Shown one piece after another: positions 1 through 7,220 of a stretch of 12,863 nt of DNA. How positions within the stretch are numbered: position 1 is the first letter of the stretch; the number at the start of each line of letters is the position of its first letter. Source of the DNA: Fibrobacteria bacterium GUT77 (lineage in GTDB: Bacteria > Fibrobacterota > Chitinivibrionia > Chitinivibrionales > Chitinispirillaceae); the NCBI GenBank assembly GCA_001462255.1, contig LIUJ01000250.1, forward strand, positions 1 through 12,863, read 5' to 3'. The notes beneath the pieces are model-generated. The model searched no databases. It had not been told where the DNA came from and was given only the letters and a program-made list of their open reading frames with translations. A program made the translations under genes and the position numbers.

Positions 1-1197
1 TCGCTTTACTTTTGTCAATACTTTTTTAACTTTTTTTATCAACAAATCTTTGTTGTGAATTATTGCTTTTTTAGAGATGCCCTTAATACAATTGAGCCAT
101 TCTCTTCCGGGCACTATGCCGTTAGCCGTACTTTTTGCGAATAGGTATTGCCACGCGTTGGTACCGCCAAAACCGCTGAGGCACAAACGGAGTTTTGGGA
201 AGTATCTCAATACCGGAACCCAATCCCTCGGATGTCCATGGTTTGTGTAGAATTGAGCCAAATCTGGATCACCAACTACCCCGTCCTTAGCACAATACAT
301 ATTGCTGTTAAGCGCCTTGTTTGGAAACTTCTCGGGCGGATTGTCATTCAGTAATTTCTCTTTTATGTATTTATGGCGAAGTTCGCTTTTTGGGGTGCGT
401 TCTTTATTTTTTAAATCTTTATAACCTGCCACGTCGGACAAGGTAATTCCATTGGGTGCGCAATGGGCAAGTATCGGAACGTTGTGTTTTTCACATTTGT
501 GGTAGAAATCCGGAAGATATTCGCATAATTCGTCAAACGGACGAAATCCAAGGGAGGGATTCATACAGAATCCAAGCCAAATCTTTTTGATACCGTCAAC
601 TTTTTCGCATCCAACTATATGGGCAAACGGCGCATTCCAAGTACCACAACCTTTATCCGCAAGAGTCTCCTTAGTAAGAAGCCTATAACGGCGCGGATCG
701 TAAGAAAATAATGGGAATAACCGTAGCGGATGTAACTTTACGGCCGATTCTATACCTTCAATTTGATCTGCCCACGCCGAAAATTTTTCCGTTTTGCCGA
801 TCTTCACACTTTTCCCTTCATACCCTCCAAAATGCGCGAACTCCATATCCAAGGTCGACGTTACTATCAAACTCGGAATACCTTCTTCTATCAGTGCAGC
901 TTTTGCCCGATCCAAAAGACCTCGGTTGGAATTATACATCTGTGTATTCCTCTTAACAAGTTCTCCACCCTTGGCCACTGTAAGCATCTTCCCAAATTCA
1001 CAAACCGGTACTTTGACCCCTACAATCTCCGCCAATGGGATCGACTCCCCGTTGGATTGCACATACCTTAATCCTGACTTCAGCGGCCACGTATTCCAAC
1101 CGCTGTGATACGCGTGAGCGTCTATCATGCCGTGGATTGGGATCGGCACTTTCGACGCGCATGAACAATTTACTGGTAACTTATCTCCCAAAGGCAT
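1..1197 (-). CDS. Amidohydrolase-like TIM-barrel protein, 3' end cut by the window edge
   Basis: The minus strand is open from an ATG at 1197 to base 1: 399 codons without a stop, so the C-terminus is missing. The start has GGAG 5 nt upstream and an in-frame TAA 12 codons further up. The translation looks like an amidohydrolase-2 family metal-dependent hydrolase. It has an N-terminal MIDAHAYH motif (D26, H28, H31), PLFSYDPRR near 162-170, LGFRP near 216-220, VPILAHC with H245, and a late HPRDWVPVL...LSGFGG block at 322-345. Families of this kind occur beside PAAR-like and DUF4280 genes, which fits the upstream neighbours. Two positions look altered: the usual HxH is HxxH (HAYH), and the usual late AHFGG is SGFGG. 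The enzyme may therefore bind metal differently or be inactive. The substrate is unknown. It is the last visible gene of the minus-strand cassette, 89 nt after the lipoprotein gene. The family call is from recalled motifs, not a search. Confidence 0.82.
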   Translation of the reverse strand, partial: MPLGDKLPVNCSCASKVPIPIHGMIDAHAYHSGWNTWPLKSGLRYVQSNGESIPLAEIVGVKVPVCEFGKMLTVAKGGELVKRNTQMYNSNRGLLDRAKAALIEEGIPSLIVTSTLDMEFAHFGGYEGKSVKIGKTEKFSAWADQIEGIESAVKLHPLRLFPLFSYDPRRYRLLTKETLADKGCGTWNAPFAHIVGCEKVDGIKKIWLGFCMNPSLGFRPFDELCEYLPDFYHKCEKHNVPILAHCAPNGITLSDVAGYKDLKNKERTPKSELRHKYIKEKLLNDNPPEKFPNKALNSNMYCAKDGVVGDPDLAQFYTNHGHPRDWVPVLRYFPKLRLCLSGFGGTNAWQYLFAKSTANGIVPGREWLNCIKGISKKAIIHNKDLLIKKVKKVLTKVKR

Positions 1198-1286
1198 ATT
1201 CACTCCGTACAAAAGAATGTGTTTTAATTAACGAATAAAAAACTCTTTCATTTATTTTAATTTTTTAATCTAAAACATAACTTCAA

Positions 1287-1955
1287 TTATTTTTCGCTAA
1301 ACGAACTTGATACTTCATTTTTAACACATCGCACAGAATATCCGTTGCTCTTATCGTTGCTGTGCCCACCTAAGACGCCGTAGTCTGAACCCATATAATG
1401 ATAGTGTGCAGTTATGGAGTCATCATCTTCAGTTGCATCCCACCAATAGCCCCACGACCCAATAGCTCTAAATGTTCCGTTAGGTGTTCGAATACCACCA
1501 GGCAGTGCTGAAAATCCAAATCCATCTATACCATTCCAATCAGGCGGTTTTGATTTGAGATTTGTACCGGTTTCCCTCCAGTCATTTGTAGCATAATATA
1601 AAATAGACCATTCCGATCTATCTGGTAAATGCCAACCCTTAGGACATATCGTCATAGCAATGTCCCACGTATATAATCTACCGTACTTTTTACAATTGGA
1701 TTCATCATTATCATAACACCAACTGCTATCTGTCACAATATCAAGGTTATTAACCATCCACACACTCCCACTTATTGTTACCGTGCGAAACTCATAAACA
1801 ATTGGTGATTCAATAGCAGACGCAGTAGTGTCTTTTTTGTTATCCTTTCCACAGCTTCCCCAAATAACCACTATAAATAGCATAGTCTTAAACACGCTTA
1901 AAAACAAACGTGTTACGTTGTAATTTATTTTATTGTTATACAAGAGTGTACCCAT
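1287..1955 (-). CDS. Predicted lipoprotein with Fibrobacter succinogenes major paralogous domain
   Basis: This 222-residue protein has a basic, hydrophobic N-terminus (about 16-33) ending in IWGSC, with Cys35 as the likely lipidation site. The residue at -3 is Trp, so the lipobox is imperfect. Residues about 57-213 match the Fib_succ_major pattern. Visible hallmarks are WMVNNL, SWCYDNDESNC, KYGRLYTWDIAM, CPKGWHLP, GFSALPGG, WWDATE and a closing SVRCVK. The domain is usually found in secreted or surface proteins and is abundant in Fibrobacter. Its biochemical role is unknown. The ATG at 1955 follows an AAGAAAG-like site and lies 21 nt after the stop of the DUF4329-like gene, so co-transcription is likely. 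Its position straight after a putative effector makes a cell-envelope immunity role possible, but nothing in the sequence proves this. Confidence 0.85.
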   Translation of the reverse strand: MGTLLYNNKINYNVTRLFLSVFKTMLFIVVIWGSCGKDNKKDTTASAIESPIVYEFRTVTISGSVWMVNNLDIVTDSSWCYDNDESNCKKYGRLYTWDIAMTICPKGWHLPDRSEWSILYYATNDWRETGTNLKSKPPDWNGIDGFGFSALPGGIRTPNGTFRAIGSWGYWWDATEDDDSITAHYHYMGSDYGVLGGHSNDKSNGYSVRCVKNEVSSSFSEK

Positions 1956-1976
1956 AATCTTTCTTATACGTTAGAA

Positions 1977-3074
1977 TTACACGACGTTTACTTCTTGTCC
2001 ATGTACCATAAAGATTCCATATTGGCAGTAACAAAAGTTTAACCCTTTTTTCACCACAGAGCATAAATTTCTATTTTCACTAAGGCACTTTTCACCAGAA
2101 TTATCCCTAGCATTGCAACTATCTATACCAAAACCAGAACGTGCTATTTCATCAGGAAAGACTAACATTTCATGTTCCTTGTCTACTATCAAATAGTTAG
2201 TAAAATTAACGTAATCACTAATAACCAACGATGGGGCTTTAAAAACTCTATTATCTGATACGAGTTTCATATAAATTGGTTTCTTACTTAGAAAGGCTGC
2301 ACCTAAATCTATGCCGGAAAAGGCAACCGGACCACGAATGTGCGTATGTATAAATGCTTTATGCTCACTTTTGTCAACCCCAATCGCCTCCAATCGCTTA
2401 AATCCAGCCTTTTTATTAACGTACTCGTCTGTTCCTACACAAAAGCCTCCTATACTAAACAGATTTGTTTTTCTCGATTGATAGATTGTAGCCCCCATTT
2501 CTTTCCTCATAGAACGAGATTCCTTGTTTATTATATTAAACCCGGCTATCGCAACTTTATCCATATCTTCATCAGGAGGAACTCTTCTGAGTCGATCTTC
2601 TATTACGGTTTCGTAATATGCTTCCAACACCCAAAAATAAACTTTACTCTCTCCATCAAGATATTCTTCTCCATAGAGCATTTTATCGTATTCCCACAAT
2701 GTTGCGTATGTTTGTTTTCCAAAAACCATCATAACACCATATTCTCCCGACAATTTAGCAAATTTCGTGTTCGGATTATCTGTACCGTCAAAAAAGCGAT
2801 CGCGGTGATACTGTTTATTTTTAGGATCGCCCCAATTCTTTAACAACCATTCGTACAATTGATCACACGACATGATATCAATACTATCCGTACTGGCTCT
2901 ATGGTTTATAGCAGACATTATCATACGAGCGCTATCGAGTATCCACCCGTTAGTACGGCTCGGACGGTATTGTTTCCAGCCCGCATAGACATCTTCCCAC
3001 AGTGGTCTTGAAAAAGGAATTTGAGCTACGCCAAACCCCGCCCGCGCCCACCAACGACCCGCCGCATCACACAT
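1977..3074 (-). CDS. Putative effector with DUF4329/JAMM-like C-terminal region
   Basis: The protein has 365 residues from the ATG at 3074. This start is chosen over the ATG at 3119 because AGGAGG lies 6 nt upstream. The longer form would also overlap the preceding gene by 29 nt, while the chosen start leaves a 16-nt gap. I do not recognise the N-terminal 180 residues, which are rich in Trp and Tyr and have no signal peptide. From about 190 the layout is KEMGATIY (E192), then FIHTHIRG (H243, H245), AFSGID (S253, D256) and KKPIYM. This Glu...HxH...S-x-x-D order resembles DUF4329 and the JAMM metallopeptidase fold. The HxH-to-Ser spacing is one residue shorter than the JAMM consensus. DUF4329 occurs at the C-termini of polymorphic toxins, and the gene follows a PAAR-like gene, so an injected hydrolase is a reasonable inference. 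The last 50 residues hold five cysteines (320, 330, 338, 348, 350). The function is unproven. Confidence 0.72.
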   Translation of the reverse strand: MCDAAGRWWARAGFGVAQIPFSRPLWEDVYAGWKQYRPSRTNGWILDSARMIMSAINHRASTDSIDIMSCDQLYEWLLKNWGDPKNKQYHRDRFFDGTDNPNTKFAKLSGEYGVMMVFGKQTYATLWEYDKMLYGEEYLDGESKVYFWVLEAYYETVIEDRLRRVPPDEDMDKVAIAGFNIINKESRSMRKEMGATIYQSRKTNLFSIGGFCVGTDEYVNKKAGFKRLEAIGVDKSEHKAFIHTHIRGPVAFSGIDLGAAFLSKKPIYMKLVSDNRVFKAPSLVISDYVNFTNYLIVDKEHEMLVFPDEIARSGFGIDSCNARDNSGEKCLSENRNLCSVVKKGLNFCYCQYGIFMVHGQEVNVV

Positions 3075-3080
3075 ATTATC

Positions 3081-3086
3081 CCTCCT
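3081..3086 (-). promoter_or_regulatory. Shine-Dalgarno site that sets the start at 3074
   Basis: A perfect AGGAGG on the minus strand ends 6 nt before the ATG at 3074. The in-frame ATG at 3119 sits inside the end of the preceding gene and shows no comparable site. This supports the shorter protein and indicates strong independent initiation within the operon. Confidence 0.8.
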
Positions 3087-3090
3087 AACA

Positions 3091-4002
3091 TTAACCTTGT
3101 ATATATTCCTTGAATACATTGTCTATTACCGCCTTATTGTCAAAAACCGTACCTATTATATCAAGTTTGTAGATGTCGCCAAACAAGGGCCGCTCGTCAT
3201 CGTTTTTTATTGTGACCACCACCTTATCTCCATCGTTGTAATTATTCGTCTCCACATGAAGATTTATGTCCGCGTAATATTTAGACGTATTACGCACTAA
3301 TTCGTGATTCTCCCCATAACTCCAATATATCTTCGTGACGTGGCGCGTTCCGGCAACCACCATAGTCCCGTTCACGATAACCGCCGCGTCTTCCGAATTA
3401 GGAAGTATTCGTTCTATCTTGTACGGTTTGCGGATAGTGCCCTCGCCTAATAGTGTCCGTGTTTGGCGGTCATATATTTCATACGGCACGTCCCCGTTTT
3501 CCGGATAATCTTTGCCCATATCCACCGTCATGCAAAACGGCACCCAAACATAATGATAAGCCACCCCCGGCCGATATCCCTGCGGATCAACCCCTTTCGC
3601 CGTCAGCAGTTCGTCCCCATATTCCGGGTTTAATTCATCCGTGATACGGTCATGGTCGACTTCGCCGTTATATTTATCTTGAAAGATTTTCCACGTAAAC
3701 ATACCGTATTTGTCCGCAACTTCGGATAACGGTTTTTCAACATCGTCGTCTTCCTCATAAACGCCGCCCAATCTAACACGTCCGTGCCGCCAGTGATACC
3801 GCAAAAAAGCGTGATAAACAGTATCGTCAAACGGCCCGTCCTTTTCAACGTTGTATCCTAAGAGTTTCAACCCTTTACGCAGGTTGGCAACGCTGATTTC
3901 ATGCTCTTCACCTTCAAATTTATCGGGGTGTTCGTTGATATTTCCTTGACCGCGCAGTTTGTCGTCGTCGGCCCCGTAGAGTAGCATGAAGCGCGACGGC
4001 AT
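3091..4002 (-). CDS. Putative tip-associated protein with peptidoglycan-binding-like segment
   Basis: The protein has 303 residues from the first available ATG (4002) and no signal peptide or membrane segment. Residues about 37-70 have LRKGLKLLGY, then KDGPFDD and an aromatic/His-rich helix (FLRYHWRHGR). This is the pattern of PG_binding_1-like repeats, which have a helix, LGY, DGxF and another helix. The middle (about 80-180) is acidic and aromatic and I do not recognise it. The last third is rich in beta-prone residues and may form an Ig-like fold. The context is just after a PAAR-like protein and before a putative effector, so an adaptor or cell-wall-targeting role is plausible. The start is doubtful. 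The same frame stays open upstream for 44 codons to the TAA that ends the PAAR-like gene, those codons read like protein, and the ATG at 4002 has no good ribosome binding site. See the finding at 4003-4137. Confidence 0.68.
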   Translation of the reverse strand: MPSRFMLLYGADDDKLRGQGNINEHPDKFEGEEHEISVANLRKGLKLLGYNVEKDGPFDDTVYHAFLRYHWRHGRVRLGGVYEEDDDVEKPLSEVADKYGMFTWKIFQDKYNGEVDHDRITDELNPEYGDELLTAKGVDPQGYRPGVAYHYVWVPFCMTVDMGKDYPENGDVPYEIYDRQTRTLLGEGTIRKPYKIERILPNSEDAAVIVNGTMVVAGTRHVTKIYWSYGENHELVRNTSKYYADINLHVETNNYNDGDKVVVTIKNDDERPLFGDIYKLDIIGTVFDNKAVIDNVFKEYIQG

Positions 4003-4134
4003 GAGGTTCGGGTCATTCTCTTGTTCTGCCTCTTTTTTTTCTTCGTCCGTCTCCGCTACGTAACGTTTCGCTATATTGTTAATCGTCCAGTAGTCTATGC
4101 AATTGGTCGCGTAATATCGTGCGGCTTCGTACCC
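4003..4134 (-). other. In-frame open stretch lacking a start codon, between the PAAR-like and PG-binding-like genes
   Basis: On the minus strand, in the frame shared by both flanking genes, 44 sense codons lie between the TAA at 4137-4135 and the ATG at 4002. None is ATG, GTG or TTG. The translation looks like genuine protein: an aromatic helix with YYATNCIDYW, then a charged run with ETDEEKKEAEQEN that leads smoothly into the downstream protein. It also contains an A8 run (4033-4040 on the plus strand, as T8). It could be the N-terminus of the downstream protein, or the linker of a once-continuous fusion. Confidence 0.6.
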
Positions 4135-4686
4135 TTATTTATCCTCTATTTTCTTCAAAATTTCGACGAAATCTTTCACCGTCAGCGGTTTGACTTCTTC
4201 GGGGGCTACGACTTCCCCTCCCTCTACATCAACGCGCTCGGCTTTTTCTTCGGATGCAACCGATACGTTTGAGGCGTTGTGCGACGGCTCGAACCCTTCC
4301 TGCACGAAATCTTGCCCGGGATCGGTTATTTCTATAAACCCCGCCCACATGCACATTAGCTTACTGTTGTCTAATAGCGTCGGTTCTCCGCAGATACATA
4401 CCCGCATCTTGCCGCCAATCCACGGCGTGGTCGTGTTGGGGATGCAGGGCATCTTTTGCAACTTGCCGTTGCAAGCCGCCGTCGCGGCCGCTACCGTAGG
4501 ATTCGCCAACGATTGGCATTGGCCAAACGATCTTATATTCACAAAGGGCTTGTTATCCATGATCGTCCCCACGAGGTTCCCTTTGATGCGTACCAATGAC
4601 CGTCTGACCGGTATTACGCCCAGTTCAGACTCCCGTGACCCCATTGAGCATTTTAGCTTTGCCCCGCTACAGGCATATTTCGCCAT
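4135..4686 (-). CDS. DUF4280 PAAR-like protein (contractile injection system tip)
   Basis: The protein has 183 residues. Positions 1-125 follow the DUF4280 pattern closely: YACSGAKLKCSMGS (Cys6, Cys13), a central DNKPFVNIRSFGQC, LANPTVAAATAAC, MPCIPNTTTPW, then GEPTLLDNSKLMCMWAG. DUF4280 proteins resemble PAAR proteins. They are thought to cap the spike of T6SS or related injection systems and to carry effectors. Residues 126-183 form an acidic Glu/Val-rich tail with a final helix (DFVEILKKIEDK) that could link to a cargo. The ATG is preceded by GGACGG at a workable distance. It is the first gene of the minus-strand cassette, with 234 nt of upstream non-coding DNA. Its stop codon lies in the same frame as the next gene. 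Confidence 0.9.
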   Translation of the reverse strand: MAKYACSGAKLKCSMGSRESELGVIPVRRSLVRIKGNLVGTIMDNKPFVNIRSFGQCQSLANPTVAAATAACNGKLQKMPCIPNTTTPWIGGKMRVCICGEPTLLDNSKLMCMWAGFIEITDPGQDFVQEGFEPSHNASNVSVASEEKAERVDVEGGEVVAPEEVKPLTVKDFVEILKKIEDK

Positions 4687-4920
4687 AATAACCGTCCTAT
4701 AACGCCAAAAATAAGATTTACACCTTCTGTTCTAATATATATCATGCCGCGTCGGAGTTGGCGATACACCCACGCCTATCCTTTAACCCTTTTTCACTAT
4801 AAAAACTCATCAACACTAAACTTAATACTATTTTTAACCTTATTTCGACTACTCCTATTTTGAGGTAATAGGCGCAAAATTGCGGGCGGCTTCGGTTACT
4901 TTTTTATTTGAGGCAACACG
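4687..4920 (-). other. Non-coding gap upstream of the PAAR-like cassette
   Basis: This 234-nt A+T-rich gap separates the end of the radical SAM gene from the first cassette gene. It must hold the end of the upstream transcript and probably the cassette promoter. I could not find a -35/-10 pair with good spacing or a convincing terminator hairpin. The only symmetric element is a short near-palindrome, CGCAAAATTGCG, at 4873-4884. Confidence 0.4.
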
Positions 4921-5892
4921 TCAAATCCTCGGCCACGGGCGTCCATACAACAGATATTTGGTCAGCGCGTATTTGGCTTTGCTTTTCATAGACTCCCACA
5001 AAAAGCGTCCCGACGTCATTTGGTATGTCGGATCGAAATAGCAGTTTATGTGGCAACCCTCGCAGAAAGCGTATCGGCCTTCTTTATTTACGGCTTCGAT
5101 TCGCCCTTGAGACCGCAACACTTCGGTCAATCGGCCGTTTATGGCAACCTCCGCGCAACGGTGGTGGTAACATGGCAGGGTCAGTTTGTCGTTGGGAGCG
5201 ATGACTATCGTTGAGCTCGCGGCTCGGCATATCGGGTCGCGGGTACGGTTGCCTCCTTTGGCGCGTAATAATATGTGGGCGCGGTTTAAATAGACGCCGC
5301 GTCGTTTCGCGAAAAGCATGGCTTTGTCGTGCGTATCCGGGGATGTTTTGTCCGGGCCCCAAACGGCAAAGACCGGATCCAAAATCAATATTAAGCGCTT
5401 CTTTCTCGCCAACCTCCACACGCCCTCCGCGGCGTCGATGTTCTCATCGGTATAGGTAAAGAGCAAGTCGGGATAAACTCGGTTGGCTATCGCGGTATCA
5501 ATACTTTTTAAAACTTTGTCAAACGATTTACAGCCGCGAATCTTATCGTGCAGGCCGGCCTCATCGGCGTCTACGCTGAAGTGCGGTAAGTCTATCAGAC
5601 CCGCAAGCTCCTTAACCCGCTCCTCAAAGAGCAGGCAATTTGTGGTAACGGAGGTCATTAAACCCACCTTTTTGGCTTGGCGAAGGAACTCCGGCAAATC
5701 GGGGTGCAAAAGCGGTTCGCCGCCGGTAAAGTCGACGAAGCGGCAACCGGCGGCTCGCGCCTGAACTAAGTTCGCCGCCACGTCGCTCAATACGGCGTCC
5801 GCCTTGGGTCGTTCCCGCCAAATGTCACAAAAGACGCAACGTGCGTTGCAACGGTTGGTTATATAATAATGCAATAATATCGGTTTTTTCAT
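4921..5892 (-). CDS. Radical SAM enzyme with a C-terminal SPASM-like cysteine cluster
   Basis: The protein has 323 residues, the size of a one-domain radical SAM enzyme with a short C-terminal extension. The 4Fe-4S motif CNARCVFC (C15, C19, C22) and the SAM-binding TGGEP (56-60) are intact. C-terminal cysteines at 241, 246, 277, 280 and 284, with CEGCHINC, resemble a SPASM or twitch auxiliary cluster. An extra Cys222 lies before them. Radical SAM enzymes cleave S-adenosylmethionine to a 5'-deoxyadenosyl radical. The substrate here cannot be read from the sequence. The gene follows the glycosyltransferase by 16 nt and has GAGGA at a normal distance from its ATG, so the two probably form one operon. 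A role in tailoring a glycolipid or envelope polymer is an inference from this pairing. A SPASM peptide-maturation role is less likely because no small precursor peptide gene is visible nearby. Confidence 0.87.
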   Translation of the reverse strand: MKKPILLHYYITNRCNARCVFCDIWRERPKADAVLSDVAANLVQARAAGCRFVDFTGGEPLLHPDLPEFLRQAKKVGLMTSVTTNCLLFEERVKELAGLIDLPHFSVDADEAGLHDKIRGCKSFDKVLKSIDTAIANRVYPDLLFTYTDENIDAAEGVWRLARKKRLILILDPVFAVWGPDKTSPDTHDKAMLFAKRRGVYLNRAHILLRAKGGNRTRDPICRAASSTIVIAPNDKLTLPCYHHRCAEVAINGRLTEVLRSQGRIEAVNKEGRYAFCEGCHINCYFDPTYQMTSGRFLWESMKSKAKYALTKYLLYGRPWPRI

Positions 5893-5908
5893 ACGTTCGT
5901 CCTCAAAA

Positions 5909-7183
5909 TCAAATTTTTCTGTCTTTCCACTCGATCTTACGCCAAAACAGCGTTAGCGGTATAAACAACGCCGTCTCCGCCATCATGAAGACATAATGCG
6001 CCGGAAACAGAATCTTGGACACCGGCGAACCGTTTTTATGAAATGATATTGACAAAAATATCCAGGTCAACATGAAATTCGCGACGCACTGCAACGTCAG
6101 TAGCGGCGGCGTCCATACCGTTGACAACAAAAACATGATGTTTTGCGTCAATAACAACATCCCCGCGACGAAAAGCCCGCCGCCGGGGCGCAGACCGCCG
6201 CGCGCCCAACGCAACATTTGGTTGACAAACTGCCCCTTTGACCGCGACGGATAGGTCCAAGCCGTTACCGTAAACGGTTCTTGGGCGACCGCTTTAAAAC
6301 CCTTTTTACGCATCAACGCCAAAAGCGCCCTATCCTCAACGATTGTGTAACCGACGCCGCGTTGACCGCCGCAAGCCGCGTACGCCTCCTTTGTAACCAA
6401 AATATTGTTACCCATGCAAGAACCGGTTAGGTTCAGCTTGGAAAACGCGCGGGCGAAGGAGAATAAGTATTCCAATTGATACGACTCCAGCAGTACGAAC
6501 CATTTGCGCATAAATCCGCCTATACGGCCGGATACGGCGTTAATAGCGGCATCCGTATTGACACTTAAGCCTACGCGCGCAATCGCCGTGTGCCCGAACA
6601 CCATGTCCGCCCCGGTTGACAAACGCGAATTTACCATAGACTCCACCCACGTGGGTTCAAGTATCATATCCGCGTCGGTAAACAGTATCAGCGTATGCGA
6701 CGATTCGCCGACGCCGGCGTCCAACGCCCGTTGCTTGCTTGTCAGCCTCGCGTTCGCGTCAATGCACATACCGACGCCGTCGTCCGCCGACGAACGCGCG
6801 TCTATTGCGTTAACGCGTAAATTTTCGTTGCGCGGCGTAAATTTTTTGATAACGTCCGCTCCACCGTCCGTAGATCCGTCATCGACCAATACAACCTCAA
6901 TCATCCCCTTATAATTCTGATTATCGATAGACGCCAACAACGCGCTTAGGTTGCGTTCCTCGTTTCTGAACGGGACGACGACGGACACTCCCGGCGTCCC
7001 GACGTCAATAGCGCGGGTTCCGCTCGTATCGTCAACAATAACGGGCGGGTTTTTGGGACGCGGCGCTCTTACGAGCAACGTAAGCGTCATCGCAACCACC
7101 GCGCCGCCGTAAGCGAGAAGCGTTACAAACGCAACGCATAAGCCAAAGGCGGGCGGTTCGGCGAAAAATAAATTAAGATTCAT
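5909..7183 (-). CDS. Membrane-bound family 2 glycosyltransferase with QxxRW motif
   Basis: The protein has 424 residues from the ATG at 7183, which has AAGGA 7 nt upstream. A longer reading frame to 7318 would run through the divergent acpS gene and is rejected. An N-terminal membrane segment (about 13-38) is followed by a GT-A catalytic domain. Its motifs are VPFRNEE (70-76), DDGS (101-104), the metal-binding DAD (170-172), an ED pair for the catalytic base (283-284) and QMLRW (322-326). The C-terminus has several hydrophobic segments (about 335-410). QxxRW with membrane segments is typical of cellulose-synthase-like and related enzymes that use nucleotide-sugars at the inner membrane. The sugar and acceptor are unknown. 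Residues 40-66 and 117-160 look like loops. It is the first gene of a unit with the radical SAM gene. Confidence 0.9.
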   Translation of the reverse strand: MNLNLFFAEPPAFGLCVAFVTLLAYGGAVVAMTLTLLVRAPRPKNPPVIVDDTSGTRAIDVGTPGVSVVVPFRNEERNLSALLASIDNQNYKGMIEVVLVDDGSTDGGADVIKKFTPRNENLRVNAIDARSSADDGVGMCIDANARLTSKQRALDAGVGESSHTLILFTDADMILEPTWVESMVNSRLSTGADMVFGHTAIARVGLSVNTDAAINAVSGRIGGFMRKWFVLLESYQLEYLFSFARAFSKLNLTGSCMGNNILVTKEAYAACGGQRGVGYTIVEDRALLALMRKKGFKAVAQEPFTVTAWTYPSRSKGQFVNQMLRWARGGLRPGGGLFVAGMLLLTQNIMFLLSTVWTPPLLTLQCVANFMLTWIFLSISFHKNGSPVSKILFPAHYVFMMAETALFIPLTLFWRKIEWKDRKI

Positions 7184-7184
7184 C

Positions 7185-7213
7185 TTGTCATCCTTGGTGC
7201 CAATAAATATAAT
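7185..7213 (+). promoter_or_regulatory. Sigma-70-like promoter of acpS, predicted leaderless
   Basis: The -35 box TTGTCA (7185-7190, five of six consensus bases) is separated by exactly 17 nt from a perfect -10 box TATAAT (7208-7213). The expected start of transcription is about 7219-7221, at or next to the A of the acpS ATG (7221). No Shine-Dalgarno sequence precedes that ATG. The -35 box lies just before the start codon of the divergent glycosyltransferase, so its transcript leader overlaps this promoter. A second TATAAT at 7213-7218 is too close to the ATG to serve. Confidence 0.65.
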
Positions 7214-7220
7214 ATAATGT

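Noticed and set aside
148..1238. Five overlapping plus-strand reading frames of 67-104 residues
   Set aside because: They lie opposite one continuous minus-strand frame of 399 codons with recognisable amidohydrolase motifs and a ribosome binding site; they share no family motif.
2340..2843. Plus-strand frame of 167 residues
   Set aside because: It is antisense to the DUF4329-like gene, is rich in Phe, Ile and Ser as expected of a shadow frame, and has no ribosome binding site or domain.
3075..3119. N-terminal 15-residue extension of the DUF4329-like protein
   Set aside because: The ATG at 3074 has a perfect AGGAGG at 6 nt, and the extension overlaps the preceding gene.
4190..4702. Plus-strand frame of 170 residues
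   Set aside because: It is antisense to the DUF4280 gene, whose conserved motifs are unambiguous.
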